The notes under the pieces were generated by a model that saw only the letters and a program-made list of their open reading frames with translations, did no database searches and had not been told where the DNA came from. Position numbers and translations under genes: made by a program. DNA of 64,000 nt from Achromobacter sp. UMC71. GTDB lineage: Bacteria; Pseudomonadota; Gammaproteobacteria; Burkholderiales; Burkholderiaceae_B. The stretch is taken from NCBI RefSeq assembly GCF_014170305.1, contig NZ_LZZT01000025.1, forward strand, positions 1 to 64,000. The letters are read 5' to 3'. The first letter of the stretch is position 1. Each line of letters starts with the position of its first letter. Positions 16,893-24,747 of the stretch are shown piece after piece.

Positions 16893-16902
16893 CCCCCCCC
16901 CC
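16893..16902. repeat. Ten-base C/G homopolymer at the nuclease start
   Basis: Ten C on the plus strand followed by six A. On the gene strand this reads T6-G10 directly before ATG, where a ribosome site would be. If translation starts upstream at 16919 instead, the tract is coding, and length changes would shift the frame. Confidence 0.75.
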
Positions 16903-16919
16903 AAAAAAGCATGCTGCAA

Positions 16920-17203
16920 AACGTGTCATGAACTTACCACAAAGGCCGGCAGCCGTGCGGCTTGCGGCAGCCTTTAATAGCCCCGCAACAGGCGGCGAAA
17001 TCTCGCCGGATCCAAAGCTCCGTTCACCCAAAAAATAATTTTGATCTTATTTTAATCGTGGTGGAAAGATAACGCGGCGTTATTCTCGAAACACCGAGCT
17101 AAAAAAGCTGCTTACCGCCACCCCATCCTTTTCTGTGCTAATGAACAGATTGGAAGCGCGACAGAAAAGCTAGATTGCGCAGGTTTGGTGACCGCTTTGG
17201 GTC
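16920..17203. other. Intergenic stretch before the IS1182-type element
   Basis: No gene is supported. A nested hairpin with outer arms AAAGGC/GCCTTT lies near 16940-16974 and could end a transcript. The right part is AT-rich. Confidence 0.4.
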
Positions 17204-18887
17204 GAGGCTGTGTGAAAACACAAAAATCTATCAACGTCTCAGCAAGTTGGTCAGTAGATTGCGGATGAAGCCCTATTTCAGCAGCTTTTGGGAATAAGAG
17301 CGGTCTCACCTCTTTGGTGGCGTTTCTGAGCGCTTTGATGCCCTGATTTCACACCTAAAAAGGGCTCACCCACCCACCAGACGCATTGCAGCCATTGTCT
17401 TGTCAAACCCAAGAATGCAAAGTACTCGCTTGAGGTTGTAGGCCAGTACATTCAAGCTCATCTCGGTACTGACGTTGCGCAGCCGCTTGGTCAAAAAGTG
17501 CGTGTATCCCATCCAATTCTTGAGCGTGCCAAACACGTGCTCGACTGTCCTTCTTCTGACCATCATGGCGTCGGGCATTTGCTCCAAGCGCTGTTGTGCG
17601 CGCTCCAGCACATCTTCGTGCTCCCACCGACTGATGCGGCGGTAGTCACTGGGTGTGCATTGGGATTTCATCATGCATTGCGTGCAAGCACTGCTCCAGT
17701 AGCGTCGTATCTGCAGTCCATTCTCTTCGCGCGTGAAGCGGTAGGTAGCACGTTGTCCAGCAGGGCATTGGTACTCATCCTCGCTCTGGATGTAGACGAA
17801 ATCTGAACGGTCAAAGCGCCCTTGGGCTCGTGCACCTGATGTGTTGGGTTTGGGAAGAATGGCTGCAACGCCTGTGTCTTCACACGCTTTGATCTGCTCG
17901 CCGCTGTAGTAGCCACGATCCGCAATGGATTGCAGCTTGCGCTTTCCCATCGCCTTGCGTGCAGCCAGCGCCATTGATGCCAGAGCACTTCTGTCATGCC
18001 CCAGGTTGGTAACTTCCTGAGCAACGATGAGGTGATGTTTGGCATCCACCGCCACCTGAACGTTATAAGCCACCATGCCCGAGCCACGGCCACTGGTTGC
18101 CATGGAGCGCGCATCAGGGTCTGTCATTGATAGCTGCTTCTCAGGCAGTTCTTTGAGCTGCCCCTTCACTTGCTCGAGCACTTGCATTTGTTTGCGGAGC
18201 ATGGCGATCTTGTCTTGGAGTCGCGCGGTACGTGCTTCAAGTTCCACAGGCTGCGTGCGATCTGCCGTATCCAGGGCCGCCAGATAGCGCTGAATACTTT
18301 CTTCGATCTGCTGCTGACGCTTGTCTATCTTTCCCAAGGTAAAGTTTTTGTCACGCGCGTTGACGGCCTTGAACTTACTACCGTCAATTGCAACCAGCGC
18401 CTTGCTGAACAGCTTCAAATCACGGCAGAGCACCACAAATCGTCGGCACACATTGCGGATGCCCGGGCCGTTGTCCCGACGAAAGTCAGCAATCGTTTTA
18501 AAGTCAGGCGCCAAGCGTCCCGTGAGCCACATCAGCTCAACATTGCGCTGAGCCTCTCGCTCCAGGCGACGACTGGATTGGATGCGATTGAGGTATCCGT
18601 AGATGTAGACCTTGAGCAGCACTGCGGGGCGGTATGCCGGGCGCCCTGTGGCTGCTGGCGTTGATCCATCAAAGCCAAGTGAGAGCAGGTCCAGCTCTTC
18701 AACGAACGCATCGACAATGCGCACAGGGTTGTCTTCGCCCACAAAGTCATCGAGACATTCTGGCAGCAAGGTCACTTGCTCGCGGCTCTGGCCTTCAATG
18801 AATCTCTTCATAGGTCACCTCGCTCAAAACGGGTGCCGTGATTTTAATTTCTGAAGCGCCTTCAACCAAGCGTTTTCACACAGCCTC
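17204..18887 (-). mobile_element. IS1182-type insertion sequence, complete
   Basis: A 16-bp perfect terminal inverted repeat, GAGGCTGTGTGAAAAC on the left and its complement ending at 18887, bounds one transposase gene. The flanks carry the direct repeat GGTC (17200-17203 and 18888-18891), a candidate 4-bp target duplication. The element is about 1.68 kb. Confidence 0.85.
17366..18811 (-). CDS. IS1182-family DDE transposase
   Basis: 481 residues. The N-terminal region (VGEDNPVRIVDAFVEELDL, RPAYRPAVLLKVYIYGYLNR) and the LVAIDGSKFKAVNARDKNF segment with the first catalytic Asp are typical of IS1182 transposases. A cysteine-rich insert follows (CTQCMMKSQCTPSDYRR), then RRTVEHVFGTLKNWMG with the catalytic Glu. 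The frame is uninterrupted and the inverted repeats are intact, so the element may be active. Confidence 0.92.
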   Translation of the reverse strand: MKRFIEGQSREQVTLLPECLDDFVGEDNPVRIVDAFVEELDLLSLGFDGSTPAATGRPAYRPAVLLKVYIYGYLNRIQSSRRLEREAQRNVELMWLTGRLAPDFKTIADFRRDNGPGIRNVCRRFVVLCRDLKLFSKALVAIDGSKFKAVNARDKNFTLGKIDKRQQQIEESIQRYLAALDTADRTQPVELEARTARLQDKIAMLRKQMQVLEQVKGQLKELPEKQLSMTDPDARSMATSGRGSGMVAYNVQVAVDAKHHLIVAQEVTNLGHDRSALASMALAARKAMGKRKLQSIADRGYYSGEQIKACEDTGVAAILPKPNTSGARAQGRFDRSDFVYIQSEDEYQCPAGQRATYRFTREENGLQIRRYWSSACTQCMMKSQCTPSDYRRISRWEHEDVLERAQQRLEQMPDAMMVRRRTVEHVFGTLKNWMGYTHFLTKRLRNVSTEMSLNVLAYNLKRVLCILGFDKTMAAMRLVGG

Positions 18888-18954
18888 GGTCGGAAGAGGT
18901 CTGCTGGCTCGACGTACTTTCCGCCCAGGTTACGGCCAACTTCAGTAAACCATG

Positions 18955-19353
18955 CTAAGAATCTGCCCCGGGTCCTACGTAGGGCGCGCGTCCATACGCC
19001 GTCCAATCGTCACATTCCTCGCGGCGTCTCAGCCTCTCGAATTCCGATTTCCCCGGTTCCGATAATGCCGCGATTTCGACATCTGGGCGGCCGGAGCCGG
19101 AGGCCGCCCGTTGGCGGGCGGCAGTGACGAGGTTCAGCGATCGCAGTTGTAAAAAGGTTGCCGCCTTCTTGACCCAGGGAATCTGGCGCATCCGTACCTG
19201 CCGAAGCTCAACAAGGACGTCACGGTTCGAAAAGATCATATGCAGTAATTCCCAATCCCAACAATTGACCAAATGTGGACTTCCGTCCACGCCTCCATCC
19301 TGGCATTGCGCCGCGAGCATGGAAAAAAGGACGTTCATCTCGTCCGGTAGCAA
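18955..19353 (-). CDS. Unrecognised ORF, doubtful
   Basis: 132 residues with no recognised domain, no clear ribosome site and a neighbourhood of gene fragments. It may be decayed sequence between the IS1182 element and the response-regulator remnant rather than a real gene. Confidence 0.2.
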   Translation of the reverse strand: MLPDEMNVLFSMLAAQCQDGGVDGSPHLVNCWDWELLHMIFSNRDVLVELRQVRMRQIPWVKKAATFLQLRSLNLVTAARQRAASGSGRPDVEIAALSEPGKSEFERLRRREECDDWTAYGRAPYVGPGADS

Positions 19354-19390
19354 AGCGGTGCTTGAAGATAGACGAGCCAGGGCAAAGACC

Positions 19391-19735
19391 TTAGCGTTTA
19401 GGTACTCCCGCAGTCGCCGAGTCGGGCGCGAGCAGCACGTGCGTCAAAGTTTCAAGCGAATACGGTTTCTGCATCACCGGAAACGGGACGACCTCTTGGC
19501 CACTGATTGCGTCACTGTACCCGCTGGCGAGTACCACCCGTATGTCAGGCCATTGCGCTCGAATACGGCGACCCAATTCAACGCCATTCACACCAGGCAG
19601 GACGACGTCGAGGATCGCGATGTCACAGCCCCCCTTCCCTCCGTCAGATGCGCCAGCGCAGCCTCCGCGTCGAGAAGCCAGGTCGCATCTTGGCCCATGT
19701 CCTTTAACATCGAGACCACCACCTCGCCCACCGGC
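19391..19735 (-). pseudogene. Receiver (REC) domain remnant of a hybrid sensor kinase or response regulator
   Basis: Two reading frames joined end to end give one receiver domain: [19 protein letters not shown] (from about 19730), then, after a shift near 19630, CDIAILDVVLPGVNGVELG with the phospho-acceptor Asp. VVLASGYSD and the conserved Lys in MQKPYSLETL follow. This matches the C-terminal receiver of FixL/BaeS-type hybrid kinases. The kinase part is gone; the upstream side abuts the istB fragment. Confidence 0.7.
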
Positions 19736-19737
19736 TC

Positions 19738-20055
19738 ATGCACTCGCACGTCGTTACTCTCGACGAACTCGGGTATCTGCCATTCAGCCAAGCCGGCGGC
19801 GCGCTGCTGTTCCACCTCATCAGCAAGCTCTACGAGCACACAAGCCTCATCATCACCACCAATCTCAGCTTCGCTGAATGGGCAAACATATTTGGGGACG
19901 CAAAAATGACGACTGCTTTGCTCGACCGACTCACCCACCACTGCCACATCGTCGAGACCGGCAACGACAGCTACCGATTCAAAAACAGCAGCACACAGCC
20001 CAAAAAGGAGCGTAAAACAGCCGAATCTGTAGCAACCCTGACCCAATCAAATTAG
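19738..20055 (+). pseudogene. istB: IS21-family istB, C-terminal fragment
   Basis: The frame encodes the second half of an IstB ATPase: [17 protein letters not shown] (Walker B and its surround), [39 protein letters not shown]. The N-terminal half with Walker A, and all of istA, are absent. The fragment begins where the receiver remnant stops, so a deletion or insertion joined them. Confidence 0.85.
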
Positions 20056-20056
20056 G

Positions 20057-20093
20057 GCTGGGTCAGTTTTCGATGCAAACGCTGGGTCAGTTT
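20057..20093. repeat. IS21 right-end terminal repeats, second copy split by the ISL3 element
   Basis: Two 24-base units starting GCTGGGTCAGTTTTC lie in tandem at 20057 and 20081. The second breaks after GTCAGTTT and resumes at 21917 with TCAGTGCAAACC on the far side of the ISL3 element. Multiple internal repeats of this kind mark IS21-family ends. Confidence 0.75.
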
Positions 20094-20163
20094 GGGACTT
20101 CACTGCGTTGTGTGGGTTGGCAGGAGACGACCAAGATGAGCGTTGATGCGGTTAAATGTGCGC

Positions 20164-21381
20164 ATGAACGACTCAAATCTCTACGCAAAGATTTTGGGCT
20201 TGCGCAAGCCGTGGCGAGTATTGACCATTACGGTCAGCGAGGCTTTGAAGACCATCACAGTGTTCATCGGGCCGGAGCCAGGCAGCCGGTTACGCTGCCC
20301 GCATTGCCGGCAGATCTGCCCCGGCTACGACAGTCGAGCACGTCGCTGGCGGCACTTGGATACCTGCGAGTATCAGACCTGGATAGAGGCCGATGTTCCG
20401 CGGGTGCAATGTCCTGAGCATGGTTGTGTGCAGGTCGGCATCGCCTGGGCCGGCAGCCATAGCCGATACACCAAGAAGTTCGAGATGATGGTGCTGGACT
20501 GGTTGCGCGAGACGACCATCCTCGCGGTCAGCCGCCGTCTGGGGTTAAGTTGGAGCGCGATTGACGGCATTCTGCGTCGGGCGGTAACCCGGGGCATAGA
20601 TCGGCGCCGAGTCGCCAACGATGCCCATATTTGCGTCGATGAGGTCGCGTTTGCCAAGGGGCGGGATTACGTGACGATCGTTTCGTCGGCGCAGCGTGTG
20701 CTGGCGGTGGAAGACGGACGGGCTGCCGAAAGTCTGCGCCGTTACTTCAAAGTTCTGGGGCGCAAACGCTGCGAACGGCTTGAGTCCGTGTCAATGGACA
20801 TGAGCGGGGCGTACATCAAAGCCGCGCTCGACAGCTTGCCCGATGCGCGAGAGAAGGTGGCGTTCGATCACTTCCACGTAGCCAAGGCGCTCAGTGAGGC
20901 AGTGGACAACACCCGCAAAAGCGAACTACACCGGGTTGACTATGGTCTGCGCCGGGAAATCCATCGCAGTCGCTACGACTGGCTGCGACGCGGCACACAC
21001 CTGTCAGATTTTGGCCGCGAGCGGATGCAAGCGCTGTCAGTCAGCCTACTGGATACGGCTATGGTCTGGATGCTCAAGGAAAAGGCGCGCGAGATCTGGC
21101 ATACAGGCTACCACCCGAGACAATCAGCCAAAACGTGGCAAGTGTGGATCCAGGCGGCTCGCCAAACGGGCATCACAGCATTGCGCGGCGTGGCCAACCA
21201 GATCGAGGCGCGGCTCTGGGGCATCCTCAACGCCATGCGGCTCAGGGTATCCAATGCCAGAGCCGAAGCCCTAAACAGCCAGATCCGGGCGATGCGCGTG
21301 AAGGCAAGGGGTTATCGCAACAAAGCGCGGTTCATGCTTGGCATTCTGTTCCACTATGGCAAGCTGAATATGGCTCACTAA
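20164..21381 (+). CDS. ISL3-family transposase
   Basis: About 405 residues. The N-terminal zinc-binding region has RCPHCRQICPGYDSR and later VQCPEHGCVQ (two Cys pairs); an HTH segment (ILAVSRRLGLSWSAIDGIL) and the ISL3 catalytic core with ICVDEVAFAKGRDYVTIV, SMDMSGAYIKAAL and FDHFHVAKAL follow. The C-terminus (SNARAEALNSQIRAM) carries the catalytic Glu. Two in-frame starts exist upstream (TTG 20143 and ATG 20146); I prefer the ATG that begins MNDSNLYAKILGL, as in relatives. Confidence 0.92.
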   Translation: MNDSNLYAKILGLRKPWRVLTITVSEALKTITVFIGPEPGSRLRCPHCRQICPGYDSRARRWRHLDTCEYQTWIEADVPRVQCPEHGCVQVGIAWAGSHSRYTKKFEMMVLDWLRETTILAVSRRLGLSWSAIDGILRRAVTRGIDRRRVANDAHICVDEVAFAKGRDYVTIVSSAQRVLAVEDGRAAESLRRYFKVLGRKRCERLESVSMDMSGAYIKAALDSLPDAREKVAFDHFHVAKALSEAVDNTRKSELHRVDYGLRREIHRSRYDWLRRGTHLSDFGRERMQALSVSLLDTAMVWMLKEKAREIWHTGYHPRQSAKTWQVWIQAARQTGITALRGVANQIEARLWGILNAMRLRVSNARAEALNSQIRAMRVKARGYRNKARFMLGILFHYGKLNMAH

Positions 21382-21396
21382 CATTTTTAATGTAGA

Positions 21397-21609
21397 TCAG
21401 CGTCTACACACGAAGAAACCTACGATTAGCATTCCGATTAAGGTTCCGCCTATAGCCAGCGCTGCGCGCTCAGCACGCTCGGAACCGTGAAAATACAAAA
21501 TGCATGAGGCCGCAGCGGTAACGGCAATTAGAAGGCCTAGGATAAATGGGCGCCAATTGTTCCGAAACGCACAGCACACCCCGCGCAAGGCAAATCTAAG
21601 TTTGCTCAT
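21397..21609 (-). CDS. Small two-helix membrane protein, candidate passenger of the ISL3 element
   Basis: 70 residues from an internal ATG (a 100-residue frame opens at 21699). A basic N-terminus (MSKLRFALRG) is followed by two strong hydrophobic segments, FILGLLIAVTAAASCILYF and LAIGGTLIGMLIVGFFVC. It lies inside the insertion sequence, downstream of and convergent with the transposase. No family is recognised. ISL3 relatives are known to carry passenger genes, but whether this one is expressed is unknown. Confidence 0.4.
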   Translation of the reverse strand: MSKLRFALRGVCCAFRNNWRPFILGLLIAVTAAASCILYFHGSERAERAALAIGGTLIGMLIVGFFVCRR

Positions 21610-21928
21610 GGGCTTCTGCGAAAAGAAATGGCCGGGATTTGATTCTGCCAAACATTCCGCCAGTGGAACAGTCTTTTCCGGTGGCGAGTCTAATCGCAAA
21701 AATTCAGATTTACTGCGGGGGAACCTACCTTTGGGTAGATCAGAGATGAATATCTCACGCGACCGAGTTTTTACAGAGGCCGCTGCGCCAATCGTGGCAA
21801 TGAGAACTAGGCTTTTATGCCCAAGATCTCAATTCTGATTCCCCCATTCGCCCTATTAACTCGTTCTTGGGAGCTAATCCGAAGACCCACACAGATGGGT
21901 GAAGACCCGTCAGTTTTCAGTGCAAACC

Positions 21929-22474
21929 AACAGACACTCTAGTGATGCCCCCCCGAGGCGTCCAATTTAAAAGATTGAATCCACTATCTGCATCCTCGAT
22001 AGGCACGTTGCATGAGGAGCACCCCATAGAGAAAAGGCACGACCATCCAGGAAGACGGCATCTAGTCCAGTGACGCTGCTGGCACGATCCCGGACACCGC
22101 TGCCGCGCCCGCCTTCGGCCGGCTGCCGAAAGCATCTCCCCTGCGGCCGAGTCGTTGATACCTCCATGAGGCAAATTTCCATTCGCTTGTCCGCAAGAGA
22201 TTGAACTGCTTCAACGCAGCCACGGTCAACTGTGCGCGTTTGCGAGAAAGCTTGATTCCAACACCTAGGACCTCTTAGACGGTTCGCGCGACAACGAGCT
22301 TTATCTGTACACATAAGACAAAGCTGGGAACGATCACCCCGCCTAGGGATTTCCCTAAGACTTCGCTAGAACAGCAGAGTTTCGAGCAAAGAAACCCGGA
22401 GCAGACCTAAAAGACCGCTTTGCACACGTTCAATTTTCGGATTAATCTAATCACAAAATACATTAGAGGATCCG
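21929..22474. other. Intergenic stretch before the lactonase cluster
   Basis: No gene with ribosome site or recognisable product. The left part holds the last bases of the IS21 end. The right end (22430-22465) is AT-rich and likely contains the promoter of the lactonase operon. Confidence 0.4.
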
Positions 22475-23542
22475 ATGGAGACACAACCGAATCAACGGTG
22501 GCGCTCGGGAGCCGTCCTATACACCGGCTGTAGAAGCTCTACCGCTCGACAGGGCCGAGGCAGGGGTATCGGGGTATTCGCCCTCGCCGGCCCACGCCAG
22601 TTGGCTCCGTTGGGCGAGCAGGCAACGCCGGAAAATCCGTCCTATCTAGCATTTGGCCTCAGCGGTCGCGTGCTTTATGCCGCGCATGGCGATGGCACGA
22701 CGGTCAGCGCATACCAGGTAGCGGAGGACGGCGGGCTAGCACCTATCGGCCTGAGGGACTGCGGCGGCAGAAATCCCGTGCATCTGCTGGTAAGCCGATC
22801 AGGACGCTGGATGATGGTGGCGAACTACGCCACCGGAACCCTCAGCGCGTTGCCCATTCTTGCCGACGGCGCATTGGGGCCCGTTGCGTCGTCGCTCGCC
22901 TTGCCCGGAGACGCCGGGCCGCATCGCACGCAGCAAACGGGTGCTCACCCGCACCAGCTTGTCTACCACCCTGCGAGCGACTGGATCGCGGTGCCGGACA
23001 AAGGCACGGACGCCATCCATACCGTGCGCATCGACGAGGCAACTGGCGCATTGCAATGGCAAGGCAACGCGCGCCTACCCGCCGGCAGCGGCCCTCGCCA
23101 CCTCGTTTTCAGCCCCGACGGCGCCACTGCATGGATCACGCTGGAACTGTCCAGCCAGGTTCTTGCCGCCGCCGTATGCCCCGACAGCGGCACGTTCACC
23201 CCCACGCAGCGGTTATCGACCCTGCCGGACACCTACACGGGCGACAACACCGCCGCCGGCATTGTGTTGCTGTCCGATGACCGCCTGTTTGTTTCCAACC
23301 GAGGCCACGGCAGCGTCGTTGCGTTCAGCGTCCAAGGGGGCCGAATGACGTCCCCACGCTGGTACCTCACGCATGGCACGATTCCTCGCTTCATTACGGC
23401 GACGCCTGATCAGCAGCGCCTGTGGGTCGCCAACGAAGACAGCGATGTCATCGAGTGCCTGGATGGTGCAGGCCCGCTTCAACCGATCGTTCATACCGGC
23501 AGCCCAGTCTGCATCGTATTCAAGCCCGGAGTTTCAGCATGA
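22475..23542 (+). CDS. Seven-bladed beta-propeller lactonase (6-phosphogluconolactonase/carboxymuconate-cyclase type)
   Basis: 355 residues with the repeating blade pattern of the cytosolic lactonase family: NPSYLAFGLSGRVLYA, NPVHLLVSRSGRWMMVANY, GAHPHQLVYHPASDWIAV, GPRHLVFSPDGATAWIT, and FITATPDQQRLWVANEDSD near the end. The family opens sugar-acid lactones or carboxymuconolactones. The gene partners PrpF- and aconitase-like enzymes rather than pentose-phosphate genes, suggesting a lactone of a di- or tricarboxylic acid as substrate (inference). Its stop overlaps the next start (ATGA). Confidence 0.82.
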   Translation: METQPNQRWRSGAVLYTGCRSSTARQGRGRGIGVFALAGPRQLAPLGEQATPENPSYLAFGLSGRVLYAAHGDGTTVSAYQVAEDGGLAPIGLRDCGGRNPVHLLVSRSGRWMMVANYATGTLSALPILADGALGPVASSLALPGDAGPHRTQQTGAHPHQLVYHPASDWIAVPDKGTDAIHTVRIDEATGALQWQGNARLPAGSGPRHLVFSPDGATAWITLELSSQVLAAAVCPDSGTFTPTQRLSTLPDTYTGDNTAAGIVLLSDDRLFVSNRGHGSVVAFSVQGGRMTSPRWYLTHGTIPRFITATPDQQRLWVANEDSDVIECLDGAGPLQPIVHTGSPVCIVFKPGVSA

Positions 23543-24735
23543 CCCAGCCCCCCCTTCCCCGCCAAGCCCCAATCCGTGCCACCTACATGCGCGGCGGCAC
23601 CAGCAAAGGCGTGTTTTTCACGCTTGACGACCTTCCTGCCTGCGCACGCCGCCCCGGCGCGCTCCGCGACGCGCTGATGCTGCGCGTGAGCGGCAGCCCG
23701 GACCCATATGGCAAGCAGATCGACGGTATGGGCGCCGCCACATCGAGCACCAGCAAAGTCGTGATCGTCAGCCGCAGCGAGCGCGACGACTGCGATGTGG
23801 ACTACCTGTTCGGCGCCGTCGCCATCGAAGATGCGGTAGTGGACTGGAGCGGCAATTGCGGCAACCTCAGCTCGGCCGTCGGCCCGTTCGCAATCCAGCG
23901 CGGGCTAGTCGATGCCCCAGCCGAGGGCTGGGCGACTGTTCGCATCTGGCAAGCGAATATCCAGAAGCGAATCGTGGCGCACGTTCCCGTCAGTGGAGGC
24001 CAGGTGGTGGAACTGGGTGACTTCACGCTGGACGGCGTGACGTTCCCCGCGGCGCAAGTCAAGCTCGAGTTCCTGGATCCCGGCGCCGATGACGATAGCG
24101 AAGGCGGCGCCATGTTTCCCACGGGCAACCGTATTGATACCTTGCGAGTGCCCGGGGTTGGCGATGTACAGGCAACGCTGATCAACGCCGGTAACCCGAC
24201 GATCTTCGTCGCTGCCTCGGCGCTCGGTTTGCAGGGCAACGAATTGCAGCAGGACGTCAACAACAACGCCGAACTGTTGGCCCGCTGCGAAGCGATCCGT
24301 GCACATGCCACGGTTGCGATGGGCCTGGCCGCCAGCGCTCAGGAAGCGACCGAGAAGCGCCCGCATACACCCAAACTTGCCTTCGTCGCCAAGCCCACCG
24401 GCTACATCGCGTCCGATGGCAAACCCGTCGATACCGCATCCATCGACATCTGCGCGCGAATTCTATCGATGGGCAAGCTGCACCACGCCATGACAGGCAC
24501 CGGCGCCGTCGCTATCGCGGTTGCCGCGTCGATTCCCGGCACTCAGGTGTCCGAACTGCTGGACAACGCCGCCCGTTCGGAGATCCGCTTCGGGCATCCA
24601 TCCGGCACCTTGGCGGTCGGCGCGCAGGCAGTGCAGCGCGACGGCGAGTGGGTGGTCGAAAAAGCCCAGATGAGCCGGTCGGCGCGTCGCCTGATGGACG
24701 GCCAGGTCTACGTGCCCGCATCCCTTGTTCTGTAA
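23539..24735 (+). CDS. prpF: PrpF-family allylic isomerase
   Basis: 398 residues. The start ATYMRGGTSKGVFFTLDDLP is the diagnostic PrpF opening. Later marks include YLFGAVAIEDAVVDWSGNCGN with the active-site Cys region and FGHPSGTLAVGAQAV near the end. PrpF-type enzymes move a double bond between cis/trans or allylic positions: 2-methylaconitate in the methylcitrate cycle, aconitate, or oxalomesaconate in relatives. I chose the ATG overlapping the lactonase stop; the longer frame is shadow. No prpB, prpC or prpD is present, so a pathway other than propionate is likely. Confidence 0.85.
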   Translation: MTQPPLPRQAPIRATYMRGGTSKGVFFTLDDLPACARRPGALRDALMLRVSGSPDPYGKQIDGMGAATSSTSKVVIVSRSERDDCDVDYLFGAVAIEDAVVDWSGNCGNLSSAVGPFAIQRGLVDAPAEGWATVRIWQANIQKRIVAHVPVSGGQVVELGDFTLDGVTFPAAQVKLEFLDPGADDDSEGGAMFPTGNRIDTLRVPGVGDVQATLINAGNPTIFVAASALGLQGNELQQDVNNNAELLARCEAIRAHATVAMGLAASAQEATEKRPHTPKLAFVAKPTGYIASDGKPVDTASIDICARILSMGKLHHAMTGTGAVAIAVAASIPGTQVSELLDNAARSEIRFGHPSGTLAVGAQAVQRDGEWVVEKAQMSRSARRLMDGQVYVPASLVL

Positions 24736-24747
24736 TTACCACGCATC

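Larger units (their letters stand above)
20094..21908 (+). mobile_element. ISL3-type insertion sequence, complete, with exact 8-bp target duplication
   Basis: The left end GGGACTTCAC...TGTGTGGGT and the right end (complement GGGTCTTCAC...TGTGTGGGT) form imperfect terminal inverted repeats. GTCAGTTT is duplicated exactly on both sides (20086-20093 and 21909-21916), the 8-bp duplication expected for ISL3. The target was the terminal repeat of an older IS21 element. About 500 bases lie between the transposase stop and the right end. Confidence 0.88.
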
